The notes: generated by a model from the sequence alone, not told the origin. A DNA stretch of 64,000 bases from Undibacterium paludis (GCF_022568815.1 NZ_JAKZHX010000014.1:62001-126000); one strand, 5' to 3'. Numbered from the stretch's first letter, positions 45,554 through 55,121 are shown. Made by a program: numbers and translations.

Positions 45554-46012
45554 TCAGGCCAGAGTGGATGCGGCATCATGGATGGCGGCACGTATGCGTA
45601 CATAGGTGCCGCAGCGACAGATATTGCCTGCCATGGCACCATCAATATCGGCATCGCTGGGCTTTTTATTGGCTTTGAGCAAAGCCGTGGCGCTCATGAT
45701 CTGTCCGCTCTGACAGTAACCGCACTGCGCCACGTCATGTTTGATCCAGGCCGCCTGCACGGCCCTGCCAACCTTGTCCTGGCCGATGGCTTCGATGGTG
45801 GTGATTTTCTGTCCGGAAACAGATGAGATCGGCGTAACGCAGGAACGGATTGCCTGGCCGTTCAGATGCACGGTACAGGCGCCGCACAGTGCAGCACCGC
45901 AGCCAAACTTGGTGCCTGTCAAACCCAGGGAATCGCGCAAGGCCCATAGCACAGGTGTGGACGGGTCAGCGTCAAGCTGGTGTTCTTTGCTATTGATATT
46001 GAGTGAAGTCAT
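45554..46012 (-). CDS. 2Fe-2S subunit of molybdenum hydroxylase (IorA-like)
   Basis: A 152-residue protein with two 2Fe-2S clusters: the plant-ferredoxin type GCGAALCGACTVHL...SC, and the helical type QCGYCQSG and GNICRCGTY. It passes electrons from the molybdopterin subunit to an external acceptor. ATG 46012 begins the family N-terminus; the longer frame is unsupported. No Tat signal, so it is carried out with the large subunit. First gene of a two-gene operon. Confidence 0.94.
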   Translation of the reverse strand: MTSLNINSKEHQLDADPSTPVLWALRDSLGLTGTKFGCGAALCGACTVHLNGQAIRSCVTPISSVSGQKITTIEAIGQDKVGRAVQAAWIKHDVAQCGYCQSGQIMSATALLKANKKPSDADIDGAMAGNICRCGTYVRIRAAIHDAASTLA

Positions 46013-46157
46013 GGAACGGGTCTCCATCCGGTCAGGTAGGTCTGGACATGAAAAAGCAGCCACAGCAAACCGGCCCGCTGGGTGGCTTGCTGAGACTGTT
46101 TATTAGGGAATACGCAACTACTATAGAATATTTTTGGACAGCTTGTGCAAAAACGGA

Positions 46158-46191
46158 AAAACCACGGAAAATCAGGCTTTCCCGTGGTTTT
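46158..46191 (-). terminator. Terminator of the Liv/CoA-ligase cluster
   Basis: AAAACCACGG (46158-46167) pairs with CCGTGGTTTT (46182-46191); AAA/TTT extends the stem past a bulge. A TTTTT tract follows on the minus strand, 24 bp after the ligase stop. Confidence 0.82.
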
Positions 46192-46214
46192 GTTGTGATA
46201 GTGGTAATTTTGTG

Positions 46215-47462
46215 TTATTCGTATTTACGCGCGTCATCAATCACTTTGCCGTCATTGGGCAAACTGCCAGCGCTGACAAATTGCACGTCACCGCGCAGCT
46301 TGGTGACATCGCGCAGGCTCTCGACGATGGCGGCCTGCAAACCGGTATCCTGGCCCGCTGCTTCACAATGCAGGCTCATCACATCGTTAGCCATTTCGCC
46401 GGTGACGACCAGTCTGGCCTTGATGATTTCAGGATGGCGCCTGACGACTTCGGCAACTTGCGAGGGATGGACAAACATGCCCTTGACCTTGGTTGTCTGG
46501 TCAGCCCTGCCCATCCATCCCTTGATGCGCTGGTTGGTACGGCCGCAGGGTGACGGGCCCGGCAGTATGGCCGACATGTCGCCCGTGCCAAAACGTATCA
46601 GAGGATAGTCCGCATTGAATGAGGTGATGACGACTTCACCCACTTCACCCTCTGCCACCAGGTCACCGGTACCGGGCCTGACGATTTCCAGTATCAGGTC
46701 TTCATCCATGATCATGCCAGGGTTGACCTGTCCGTCACTCATGCTTTCGTAGGCGATATTGCCGATGTCAGCCGACGCATAGATTTGCAGTACATTGCCC
46801 ACGCCATGATCCTGCAGCCACTTGCGCAGGGATGGCGGCAAGGCTTCGGCCCCGACCACGGCGCGCTGCACGCTGGAAATATCGACGCCCATGTCAGCCG
46901 CTTTTTCCACGATGATCTTCAAAAAGCTGGGTGTGCCGATGTAAGCATCGGGGCGCAGTTCTGCCATCGCCTGCACCTGCATTTCGGTCTGTCCTATGCC
47001 AGCCGGGATGACGGCGCAGCCTATGCGGGCAGCTGCACTTTCCACCATGAAGGCAGCCGGCGTGAAATGGTAGGAAAAGCAGTTTTGCAGCAAGTGGCCA
47101 CTGCGCAGGCCCACCGCATGCAGGGGGCGGGCAAAACGCCACCAGTCCTGGCCGCGGCCTTCCGGATCAAAGATGGGACCGGGTGACATGAAGATGCGTC
47201 CCAACTGGCGTGCCGGTGTGGTATTGAGGCCGCCAAACGGTGGTGTCTGCTTCTGCAAATCCTTGAGGTCGGATTTGCGGGTCACAGGCAATTGCGTCAG
47301 TGCACTGCGGCTCTTGATGTCATTCGCATCCACTCCCTGCAAGATCCTGCCCCAGCCTTCCGCCGTCTGGGCGTGCGCAATCAATTGCGGCAGCTTGTTC
47401 ATCAGCGCTTGTTCGCGGCTTTGTGGATTGCGGGTTTCCAGGGCGTCCAGATAATCACTCAT
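46215..47462 (-). CDS. PaaK-like (phenylacetate-CoA ligase family) AMP-forming ligase
   Basis: A 415-residue adenylate-forming enzyme, resembling phenylacetate-CoA ligase: PVTRKSDLKDLQ at the N-terminus, AYIGTPSFLKIIVEKA, VGAEALPPSLRKWL, YASADIGNIAYE, RFGTGDMSAI and GRADQTTKVKGMFVHPSQ. It lacks a standard YTSGTTG loop, as PaaK relatives partly do (here FMSPGPIFDPEG). Presumably activates an aromatic or related acid with CoA. It is the last gene of the Liv cluster, 198 bp after livF, so it may have extra transcription of its own. Confidence 0.85.
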   Translation of the reverse strand: MSDYLDALETRNPQSREQALMNKLPQLIAHAQTAEGWGRILQGVDANDIKSRSALTQLPVTRKSDLKDLQKQTPPFGGLNTTPARQLGRIFMSPGPIFDPEGRGQDWWRFARPLHAVGLRSGHLLQNCFSYHFTPAAFMVESAAARIGCAVIPAGIGQTEMQVQAMAELRPDAYIGTPSFLKIIVEKAADMGVDISSVQRAVVGAEALPPSLRKWLQDHGVGNVLQIYASADIGNIAYESMSDGQVNPGMIMDEDLILEIVRPGTGDLVAEGEVGEVVITSFNADYPLIRFGTGDMSAILPGPSPCGRTNQRIKGWMGRADQTTKVKGMFVHPSQVAEVVRRHPEIIKARLVVTGEMANDVMSLHCEAAGQDTGLQAAIVESLRDVTKLRGDVQFVSAGSLPNDGKVIDDARKYE

Positions 47463-47559
47463 GAGCATGCTCTATAGTGGTTTAGTGTGAATTGTTTTTC
47501 TTTGTTCTTAAGCTATTTATGATCTGTAGCGAGCGGGCGTCAGCGGGTTGAGGTGTCAC

Positions 47560-47625
47560 AAGCGGAGTAGCGCAAAAAGCGGAATGTACTTGCAGTACAT
47601 GAGCATTTTGAGCAACGCATGAGCC
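47560..47625. repeat. Imperfect long hairpin between livF and the ligase gene
   Basis: The perfect core ATGTACT-TGC-AGTACAT (47584-47600) is flanked by imperfectly paired arms (GCGCAAAAAGC and GCATTTTGAGC). Its form resembles an interspersed intergenic repeat. Only one copy is seen in this window. Confidence 0.5.
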
Positions 47626-47659
47626 CCACATAAGCCACAACCGCGTTCGCGCAGTAAGA

Positions 47660-48502
47660 TCATGCCAGCCAGCGTTTGCGCCTGCGATAAAACTTCATGT
47701 CCTTGAAACTCTTGCGACCGGCGCCCGATACCCCAAGGTAAAATTCCTTGACGTCCTCATTGCTGGCCAGGTCCCTTGCTTCACCTTCCATCACTACCCT
47801 GCCGTTTTCCAGGATGTAGCCAAAGTCGGCATAACGCAGGGCTATATTGGTATTCTGTTCCGCCAGCAGGAAAGACACTTTTTCCTGCGCATTGAGGCTT
47901 TTGACGATTTCAAAAATCTCTTCCACCAGTTGCGGGGCGATACCCATGGATGGTTCGTCCAGCAATATCATGGACGGCCTGGCCATCAGGGCGCGGCCTA
48001 TTGCACACATCTGCTGCTCACCGCCCGAGGTATAGCCTGCCTGTGAATTGCGACGCTCGCGCAGGCGCGGGAAGTAGTGATACACCTTGTCCAGCTCGGC
48101 TTTTAATTCACTGCGCGACAGATTGCGTGTGTAGGCGCCGGTCAGCAGGTTTTCTTCTACACTCAGATGACCAAAACAGTGACGACCTTCCATCACCTGT
48201 GACAGGCCGCGCTTGACCAGTTCATTCGGCGTCAGGTGATCGACTCTTTGCCCCTTGAAACTGATGTCGCCCTTGGTGATGTCGCCACGCTCGTTTTTCA
48301 ACAGGGTGGAAATCGCCTTCAGCGTCGTTGATTTGCCAGCACCATTCGCACCCAACAGGGCGACAATTTTCCCTTGCGGCACCTGAAGAGAAATCCCTTT
48401 CAGCACCAGGATGACATGGTCATAGATGACTTCGATATTGTTGACGCTGAGATAGGCCACGTCGGTCTTTGCTGCCTCAGGCGAAATGCTGTGTATGCTC
48501 AT
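47660..48502 (-). CDS. livF: Branched-chain-amino-acid-type ABC ATPase LivF
   Basis: A 280-residue ATPase: Walker A GANGAGKST, signature TSGGEQQMCAIGRAL, Walker B MILLDEPSMGIAP, switch region LLAEQNTNIAL. The C-terminus has a basic extension (KSFKDMKFYRRRKRWLA) longer than usual LivF. ATG 48502 is chosen; no good ribosome site is present. Works with LivG, LivH, LivM and the binding protein in this cluster. Confidence 0.93.
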   Translation of the reverse strand: MSIHSISPEAAKTDVAYLSVNNIEVIYDHVILVLKGISLQVPQGKIVALLGANGAGKSTTLKAISTLLKNERGDITKGDISFKGQRVDHLTPNELVKRGLSQVMEGRHCFGHLSVEENLLTGAYTRNLSRSELKAELDKVYHYFPRLRERRNSQAGYTSGGEQQMCAIGRALMARPSMILLDEPSMGIAPQLVEEIFEIVKSLNAQEKVSFLLAEQNTNIALRYADFGYILENGRVVMEGEARDLASNEDVKEFYLGVSGAGRKSFKDMKFYRRRKRWLA

Positions 48503-48533
48503 GATCTTGGTTGGCAAATGGTTTATTCAGTCC

Positions 48534-48559
48534 GGTGAGGGCAAAACAGCGCCCTCACC
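48534..48559 (-). other. Intercistronic hairpin between binding-protein and livF genes
   Basis: A perfect 9-bp stem GGTGAGGGC/GCCCTCACC with an 8-nt loop, without a U-tract. It lies after the binding-protein stop and before livF. Such stems commonly protect the upstream mRNA and raise binding-protein yield. Confidence 0.65.
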
Positions 48560-48578
48560 ATCGTGCTCGTGCAGGTAT

Positions 48579-49880
48579 TTATTTCAGGCAGGCAGGCGTG
48601 ATTTTTTTCTCGGCTGCATACTTGTTCGACGACTCTTCCAGCATGGCGCGTGTCAATGCCTTGTCACCGGTGACCCAGTTAGGCGTGATGGCTTTCCATT
48701 TGTCGCCTGTCCATTGCTGGACTTTGACTGCTCCGGAACCTTCATGGTCTTCGCAAGAAGTTTTCACAGGCGGGAACATGCCTGCGGCGCCAAGTGCTTT
48801 CTGACGGGCTTCGTCAACATTAAGGTTTTCGAGGCCCCAGCGTATCTGCTCTGAAGTCACGACTTTACCCTTGCCGAATTTTTCCTGTGCTTTCAGGATG
48901 GCTTCTGTCCACAGAATGGCGGCGGTGACGCCGCGCATATGGTAGACGGAACCGATACGCGACTTGTCGCCAAGATTGCCCTTGCCCGCTGCATAAACCT
49001 TGCTGCGGATTTCATCAAGTACGGGGTAGTTGCCCGGTGTATTGAACGTCATCGCGGTATAGCCTTTTGCTGCGTCACCTGCTGGAACTGCATCCTCTTC
49101 TGAACCAGCCCACCAGACGCCCAGCATTTTTTCACGTGAATAACCATTGCGTTGCGCGGTCTTGATGGCCACTGCATTCATCACACCCCAGCCCCACAGG
49201 ATCACATAATCAGGGTTGGCCTGACGGATTTGCAGCCATTGCGATTGCTGCTCGTTACCAGGGTGGGCAACCGGGATCTTGATCAGTTCAAAACCATATT
49301 GCTTGGCCTGTGCATCAAGCACCGGGATAGGTTCCTTGCCAAAGGCAGAGTCATGATAGAGATGAACGATTTTCTTGCCCTTGAGCTTATCCATGCCGCC
49401 AGACTTGTCGCCGAGATATTTGGTCATTGCCGCTGCCTGGTTCCAGTAACTGGTGATCAGCGGGAACACGTAGGGAAACACCTTGCCGTTAGCCGCATCG
49501 GAGCGACCATAACCGAGGGTTGTCAGCGGGATTTTGTCTTCACCTACGCGATCCAGGATGCCATAGGCTATACCGGTCGACAAAGGCTCGATCAGCGAGG
49601 CGCCGCCCTGGGTTTTTTTCAGACGTTCATAACATTCCACACCGCGCGACGCATTGTATTCTGTCTCACATTCCTCCCAGGAAATCTTGACACCGTTCAA
49701 ACCGCCCTTGGCATTGACCAGATTGAAGTAGTCGATGGCACCACCGTAAAAACCGGACCCGCCAGCCGCATAAGGACCGACACGATAAGACAGAATGGGG
49801 ACGAATTGATCATTGGCCTGGGCAACGCCAACGGCGCTCAGGATCGCAGAGGCCAGTAGTACGGATTTCAAGAGTTTCAT
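48579..49880 (-). CDS. livK: Periplasmic substrate-binding protein, LivK-type
   Basis: A 433-residue exported protein (signal MKLLKSVLLASAILSAVGVAQA). The Leu/Ile/Val-binding fold: FVPILSYRVGPYAAGGSGFY, GGLNGVKISWEECETEYNAS, GVECYERLKK, IVHLYHDSAFGKEPIPVL and PDYVILWGWGVMNAVAI. It is longer than E. coli LivK (about 370), as in aromatic/acyl acid-binding relatives. TAGGAG precedes the ATG. The partner ligases suggest a carboxylic acid rather than an amino acid. Confidence 0.92.
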   Translation of the reverse strand: MKLLKSVLLASAILSAVGVAQANDQFVPILSYRVGPYAAGGSGFYGGAIDYFNLVNAKGGLNGVKISWEECETEYNASRGVECYERLKKTQGGASLIEPLSTGIAYGILDRVGEDKIPLTTLGYGRSDAANGKVFPYVFPLITSYWNQAAAMTKYLGDKSGGMDKLKGKKIVHLYHDSAFGKEPIPVLDAQAKQYGFELIKIPVAHPGNEQQSQWLQIRQANPDYVILWGWGVMNAVAIKTAQRNGYSREKMLGVWWAGSEEDAVPAGDAAKGYTAMTFNTPGNYPVLDEIRSKVYAAGKGNLGDKSRIGSVYHMRGVTAAILWTEAILKAQEKFGKGKVVTSEQIRWGLENLNVDEARQKALGAAGMFPPVKTSCEDHEGSGAVKVQQWTGDKWKAITPNWVTGDKALTRAMLEESSNKYAAEKKITPACLK

Positions 49881-50008
49881 TTTGTCTCCTAGAGGTTTTG
49901 GATGGTTATTTCTGACGCTTTTTTACCAAAATGCTGATATGGCGAAGCGTCTTTATTATGAACTTTATTTTTTTGTCCCGGTATGTCTGCTTTCACTGTT
50001 ACAGTCCG

Positions 50009-51067
50009 CTAGTGCGGGAAAGGCCAGAGCCGCAGTTTTTCCTTGGCGATTTGCCACAACCTGGCCAGACCATGCGGCTCAACGATCAGGAAGAAAATGA
50101 TCAACGCACCGAATACCATCAACTCCAGGTTGGATGCGACATTGGTCGGCAGGGCCAGGCCATGGGCCAGCATGTTCAGCACTATCGGCAGCAAAATGAT
50201 AAAGGCTGATCCCAGGAAAGAGCCGAGTATGGAACCGACACCACCGATGATGATCATGAACAGGATGCGGAAAGACAGATCAAGGTTGTAGGCCTCCGGC
50301 TCTACCGTACCCAGATAGGCATAGGCATACAGTGCACCGGCTATGCCGCAGTAAAAGGAAGATACGGCAAAGGCCAGCAGCTTGGTGCGCATCAGGCGAA
50401 AGCCAATGACTTCTGCCGCCACGTCCATGTCGCGCACGGCCATCCATGAACGGCCGACGTTGGAGCGCACCATGTTCTTGGCCAGCAGGGCCATCACGCA
50501 GACAACGATCAGCGTCAGCAGGTATTTCTTGACAGGGGTGTTGATGGCAATGCCAAGTATCACCATTTCTTGCGCAGTGATGACACCGGAAGAACTGTAG
50601 TTGGTGAACCACTGTATCTTGGTCAGGCACCAGACCACAAAGAACTGCGTCGCCAGTGTCGCCGCCGCCAGATAGAACCCCCGTATGCGCAAGGATGGCA
50701 AGCCAAAAGCAATACCCACCATGGCTGCCGACAGGCCACCCAGTACAAAAGCCAGCAAGACCGGTATGCCCGGTATGCGCAAGACAAAGTTATAGGAGGC
50801 AAATGCACCGACTGCCATGAAGGCTGCAGAACCCAGCGACAATTGCCCGGCATAACCGGTCAGAATATTGAGCCCCAGCGCTGCCAGTGAAAAAATCAGA
50901 AAGGGGATGAAGATCGCTGAAAACGCATAATCTGATGCCAGGCCCGGCACGGCAATGAATGCCGCTGCCAGGACCAGGACCATTCCTATACGGTCCTGCC
51001 GTATGGGGAAAATCTGACTGTCAGCCTGATAGCTGGTTTTAAACTGACCTGCTTCACGGTAGAACAT
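50009..51067 (-). CDS. livM: Branched-chain-type ABC permease LivM
   Basis: A 352-residue inner-membrane permease with about ten hydrophobic helices. The family marks are LNILTGYAGQLSLGSAAFMAVGA and the coupling segment AVRDMDVAAEVIGFRLMRTKL, then IIIGGVGSILGSFLGSAFI. AAAGGA precedes the ATG. Lies 66 bp after livH. Confidence 0.94.
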   Translation of the reverse strand: MFYREAGQFKTSYQADSQIFPIRQDRIGMVLVLAAAFIAVPGLASDYAFSAIFIPFLIFSLAALGLNILTGYAGQLSLGSAAFMAVGAFASYNFVLRIPGIPVLLAFVLGGLSAAMVGIAFGLPSLRIRGFYLAAATLATQFFVVWCLTKIQWFTNYSSSGVITAQEMVILGIAINTPVKKYLLTLIVVCVMALLAKNMVRSNVGRSWMAVRDMDVAAEVIGFRLMRTKLLAFAVSSFYCGIAGALYAYAYLGTVEPEAYNLDLSFRILFMIIIGGVGSILGSFLGSAFIILLPIVLNMLAHGLALPTNVASNLELMVFGALIIFFLIVEPHGLARLWQIAKEKLRLWPFPH

Positions 51068-51133
51068 ATGAGTCCTTTATATCTTGTATATCTGCAATGA
51101 CCTGCTGCCTGCTTGTGCCGGACAAAACGGCAC

Positions 51134-52036
51134 TCAAATCCTGCGTATGATTTTTTCGCCAAACAAACCCTCGGGCCGGACCAGCAGGAACAGCAGGGCC
51201 AGGACATAAGGGAACCAGCCCTCTATGCCGCCACCGACCAGTGGGCCTATATAGACTTCGGCGAGTTTTTCAGAGGCACCGATGATGAGGCCGCCGACAA
51301 TTGCACCCGGGACCGAGGTGAAACCGCCAAGTATCAGTACAGGCAAGGCTTTCAGGGCGACAAAGGTCAGCGCAAACTGCACACCGTTGCGCGCACCCCA
51401 GAGCAAACCGGCGACCAGGGCCACAAAACCGGCCACTGCCCAGACGATGGCCCAGATCTGTTGCAGCGGGATACCGACCGCCAGCGCAGCCTGGTGATCG
51501 TCAGCAACGGCACGCAGGGCGCGGCCTATCTTGGTCTTGGAAAACAGCAGGGCCAGGCCGGTGACCAGCAGAGCGCAGATCAGTGCGGCGATCACATCGA
51601 ATTGCGATACCAGGATATTGAATCTTTCCATGAAAAATTCTATAGGTACATCTTCAATTGGCAGCGTCAGTTTATGCGGCTGTGAACCCCACAGTAATTG
51701 CGCCAGGCCTTCAATGAAAAAGGTCAGTCCTATGGTCGCCATGAACAATGATATTTCAGGCTGGTTCACCAGCGGCCGCAAGACCACACGTTCTATCGCC
51801 ATGCCAAGAACAACCATCACCAGCATGGTCAGCGGTATCGCCAGCCATAATGACAATTCAAATTGTTCGGTCAGGCCCACGCAGGTCAGGGCAGCAAAAA
51901 AAACCATCGCCCCCTGGGCAAAATTGAACACGCCCGAGGCCTTGTAAATCAACACAAAGCCAAGTGCGACCAGGGCATACATGACACCCGATAACAAACC
52001 GCCGATAAATACTTCAAAGAAAAAACTAATATTCAT
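51134..52036 (-). CDS. livH: Branched-chain-type ABC permease LivH
   Basis: A 300-residue permease: LLSGVMYALVALGFVLIYKA, FNFAQGAMVFFAAL, the coupling segment AVADDHQAALAVGIPLQQIW and ILGGFTSVPGAIVGGLIIG. Pairs with LivM. AGAGG precedes the ATG. Confidence 0.95.
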   Translation of the reverse strand: MNISFFFEVFIGGLLSGVMYALVALGFVLIYKASGVFNFAQGAMVFFAALTCVGLTEQFELSLWLAIPLTMLVMVVLGMAIERVVLRPLVNQPEISLFMATIGLTFFIEGLAQLLWGSQPHKLTLPIEDVPIEFFMERFNILVSQFDVIAALICALLVTGLALLFSKTKIGRALRAVADDHQAALAVGIPLQQIWAIVWAVAGFVALVAGLLWGARNGVQFALTFVALKALPVLILGGFTSVPGAIVGGLIIGASEKLAEVYIGPLVGGGIEGWFPYVLALLFLLVRPEGLFGEKIIRRI

Positions 52037-52097
52037 TTCAACCTCTTAGCCGATGTTCATATTGGCGATTGATAAGGAAAATTTGAGGCAAGACCTC

Positions 52098-52180
52098 TCA
52101 ACACAAAGACACAGAGGAAAAACCAGAAAAAATCTTTTGTTCTTCTCTTGCCTTTCTCATAGCCTCCATGCCTCTGTGGT
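52098..52180. repeat. Intergenic inverted repeat between livG and livH
   Basis: CACAGAGG (52110-52117) and CCTCTGTG (52171-52178) are exact inverted copies about 53 bp apart in a 168-bp gap. The wording ACACAAAGACACAGAGG...CCTCTGTGG resembles a widely scattered intergenic element of environmental proteobacteria. Confidence 0.5.
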
Positions 52181-52204
52181 TAGCGGTTTTAAGGTTTTTC
52201 ATCT

Positions 52205-52993
52205 TCAATGTGCTACACCAAGATAGGCATTAATCACTTCCTGATTCGCCAGCACTTCTGCCGGTGTGCCATCGCCGATTTTCTTGCCGTAATCGAGCAC
52301 GACGACACGGTCAGAAATATCCATCACCACGCCCATATCATGTTCGATCAGTACGATGGTGGTGCCGAGCTGGTCATTGACGTCAAGGATGAAGCGGCTC
52401 ATGTCCTGCTTTTCTTCCACGTTCATGCCGGCCATGGGTTCGTCGAGCAAGAGTATCTCTGGCTCGGCTGCCAGTGCGCGGCCCAGCTCCACCCGTTTTT
52501 GCAAACCGTATGACAGACGGCCTACCGGTATCTTGCGTATGTGCTGGATTTCCAGGAAGTCGATGATTTCTTCGACCTTTTCACGGTGGGCAATTTCTTC
52601 TTTTTGTGCCGGCCCCCAGTACAGGGCTTGCATCAGGAAATTGCATTTCATCTTCAGGTTGCGGCCTGTCATGATGTTGTCTAGCACACTCATGCCCTTG
52701 AACAGGGCGATGTTCTGGAAGGTGCGGGCGATGCCGCTTTTCGCTGCCGCATAAGTATTCATGTCCTTGCGATGCTGGCCGCGATAAGTGATATCGCCTT
52801 GCTGTGGGCGATAGACTCCATTGATGACATTGAGCATGGAACTTTTACCGGCGCCGTTGGGGCCGATGATGGCGCGTATCTCATGTTCCTTGACATTGAA
52901 AGAAATATTCGTCAATGCCTTGACGCCACCAAAGGATAGAGAGATGCCTTGCAGGTCCAGGATGACATCACCGATTTTTCTGTTATCTGTCAT
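52205..52993 (-). CDS. livG: Branched-chain-type ABC ATPase LivG
   Basis: A 262-residue ATPase: Walker A GPNGAGKSS, Q-loop RTFQNIALFKGMSVLDNI, signature LSYGLQKRVELGRAL (variant), Walker B ILLLDEPMAGMNVEE, switch VLIEHDMGVVM. The C-terminus ANQEVINAYLGVAH is typical of LivG. AAGGA precedes the ATG; the gene follows the acyl-CoA ligase by 9 bp. Confidence 0.95.
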   Translation of the reverse strand: MTDNRKIGDVILDLQGISLSFGGVKALTNISFNVKEHEIRAIIGPNGAGKSSMLNVINGVYRPQQGDITYRGQHRKDMNTYAAAKSGIARTFQNIALFKGMSVLDNIMTGRNLKMKCNFLMQALYWGPAQKEEIAHREKVEEIIDFLEIQHIRKIPVGRLSYGLQKRVELGRALAAEPEILLLDEPMAGMNVEEKQDMSRFILDVNDQLGTTIVLIEHDMGVVMDISDRVVVLDYGKKIGDGTPAEVLANQEVINAYLGVAH

Positions 52994-53002
52994 GGTTTAT
53001 CC

Positions 53003-54955
53003 TTACGCTGCCAGCTTTTGGGCAGAAAAGGTCTTGACGTCGCTGATATGTAAATCAGCGCTGACCATGCCTTGACGACCATCTTCAAATTTCACCTGTG
53101 TTTCTATGTACTGGCTGCGCTTGCCCGAATACAGGGCTTCGATCAGCACCGCATATTTTTGTGAAATGAAGTTGCGCCTGACCTTGCGTGTGCGTGTCAG
53201 CTCATCATCATCTGGGTCCAGTTCTTTATGCAGGATCAGGAAACGATGGATTTGTGTGCCTGCCATCATTGCCTCTGTTGCCAGGTCGGCATTGACCTTT
53301 TCCACGCAGGATAAAATCAGTTGATAAGTTTCAGCCTTGGCTGCCAGGTCGGTATAGCCTGAATAGGCGACACCACGGCGTTCCGACCAGTTGCCGACCG
53401 CTTCCATATCGATATTGATGAAGGCACAGACCATGTCGCGCTGATTACCAAAGGCCACCGCCTCTTTGATGAAAGGGAAGAACTTGAGTTTGTTTTCTAT
53501 ATAGTTGGGTGCAAACATGTCGCCTTGCTGCATCTTGCCTACATCGGCGGCGCGATCGATGATTTTCAGGTGACCTTCCTGGTCAAAAATACCGGCATCG
53601 CCAGTATGGAAATAGCCTTGTTCATCGATGACTTCAGCGGTGGCGTCCGGGCGTTTGTAATAACCGGTCAGCATGGCGTCTGATTTCACCAGCACTTCGC
53701 CATTGGCTGCCAGTTTGACTTCCACGCCAGGTGCAGCAGCACCGACACTGTCGAACTTGATATTGCCATCGGGCTGGAGGCAGACATAGGCGCAGGTTTC
53801 GGTTGAACCATACAATTGCTTGAGGTTGACGCCTATCGATCGGTAGAAACGGAACAGGTCAGGACCGATCGCCGCACCGGCGGTGTAGGCAACCCGGACT
53901 CTGGACAGGCCAAGCACATTTCTGAGCGGTCCATAGATCAGGAAGTTGCCGAGTGCATAATGCAGTTTGTCGATGCCGCTGACCGTTTTTCCGTCGAGTA
54001 TGTCAGAACCGACACGACGGGCCAGGTCCATGAAATGGGCAAACAGCTTGCGCTTGATGTTGCCGGCGTCTTCCATGCGTATCATGACTGTGGTCAGCAT
54101 GTTTTCAAACACGCGGGGCGGGGCAAAATAATAAGTGGGGCCGACTTCGCGCAAATCGGTCATCACGGTTTCACTGGATTCAGGGCAGTTCACGGTAAAA
54201 CCTGCTGCGGTCGCCTGGGCGAAAGAGAACAGGTGATCACCGACCCAGGCCATGGGCAGGTAGGACAGGATATCTTCTTGCGCAGTAAGCTGGTCAAACT
54301 GCATGCCGCCGATGGCGGCGGTCATGAAAGAGCGATGCGACTGGCAGACTCCCTTGGGTTTGCCAGTGGTGCCAGAAGTGTAGAGCATGACGGCGGTATC
54401 TTCCGGTTTGCCCAGTTCCACTTGCTGCATGAAAAAATCAGGATGGGTGATATCGTAAGCACGCCCCAGTTCCTGCAGGCTGGCGTAAGAGATCAATTCA
54501 GGCTGATGATAATGGCGCATGCCACGGTCGTCGTCGTAGGCGATGTGCTGTATGTCGGGATAGTGCTGTTTGATTTCCAGCAGTTTATCGACTTGCTCCT
54601 GATCTTCGACAATGGCAAAGGTAATTTCTGCGTTTTCCAGCACATAGGCCATGTCGGCGGCCGGTGCATCCTGGTACAGCGGGACGGGGACGCCGCCCAG
54701 GCATTGGGCGGCCGCCATGGCCCAATACAGGCGGGGCCGGTTGTCACCAATGATGGCCAGGTTCATGCCGCGCCTGAACCCCTGCGCTGCCAGGCCGCAG
54801 GCCAGGGCGCGCACTTCGGCATTGACCTGCTGCCAGTTCCAGGTTTGCCAGATGCCCAGATCCTTTTCACGGAAAGCCGGATGCGACGGCCTTGTCCTGG
54901 CGTGCTGCAACAGCAGTCGCGGGAAAGTCGAGTTTGCTGCGTTTTTATCTATCAT
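53003..54955 (-). CDS. Long-chain-type acyl-CoA synthetase (FadD15-like)
   Basis: A 650-residue AMP-forming ligase. The P-loop is YTSGTTGKPKG, with LKQLYGSTETCAYVCLQPDG (adenine motif), YFHTGDAGIFD and a C-terminal domain with KTFSAQKLAA at the end. Large size with the 30-40-residue helical insert fits the long-chain/FadD15 subgroup. It is the first gene of the minus-strand Liv cluster, GGAG before the ATG, and divergent from the CRP/FNR-family regulator. Probably activates the imported acid. Confidence 0.92.
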   Translation of the reverse strand: MIDKNAANSTFPRLLLQHARTRPSHPAFREKDLGIWQTWNWQQVNAEVRALACGLAAQGFRRGMNLAIIGDNRPRLYWAMAAAQCLGGVPVPLYQDAPAADMAYVLENAEITFAIVEDQEQVDKLLEIKQHYPDIQHIAYDDDRGMRHYHQPELISYASLQELGRAYDITHPDFFMQQVELGKPEDTAVMLYTSGTTGKPKGVCQSHRSFMTAAIGGMQFDQLTAQEDILSYLPMAWVGDHLFSFAQATAAGFTVNCPESSETVMTDLREVGPTYYFAPPRVFENMLTTVMIRMEDAGNIKRKLFAHFMDLARRVGSDILDGKTVSGIDKLHYALGNFLIYGPLRNVLGLSRVRVAYTAGAAIGPDLFRFYRSIGVNLKQLYGSTETCAYVCLQPDGNIKFDSVGAAAPGVEVKLAANGEVLVKSDAMLTGYYKRPDATAEVIDEQGYFHTGDAGIFDQEGHLKIIDRAADVGKMQQGDMFAPNYIENKLKFFPFIKEAVAFGNQRDMVCAFINIDMEAVGNWSERRGVAYSGYTDLAAKAETYQLILSCVEKVNADLATEAMMAGTQIHRFLILHKELDPDDDELTRTRKVRRNFISQKYAVLIEALYSGKRSQYIETQVKFEDGRQGMVSADLHISDVKTFSAQKLAA

Positions 54956-55103
54956 GTCTCCACCACCAGCCTATCTTTACTATTGGGCTTATTACCTTGT
55001 GAGTGTCCTGTTCTCCCCTGACGACTTGCTTACATGGTGCTTGCGAAACGTGGGGAATGATTACTCCTGGTCAGAATGTGGCGAGATTGGCTGATCTCGG
55101 GCG

Positions 55104-55121
55104 TCACTGCACCTGCAGTGA
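55104..55121. promoter_or_regulatory. 18-bp perfect dyad in the divergent regulatory region
   Basis: TCACTGCA-CC-TGCAGTGA lies midway between the fadD-like and CRP-like genes (gap 54956-55233), a natural operator position. Confidence 0.5.

Noticed and set aside
53816..55021. Long plus-strand open frame (401 codons) opposite the fadD-like gene
   Set aside because: It is antisense to a clear 650-residue ligase, has no recognisable domain and shows composition typical of a shadow frame.
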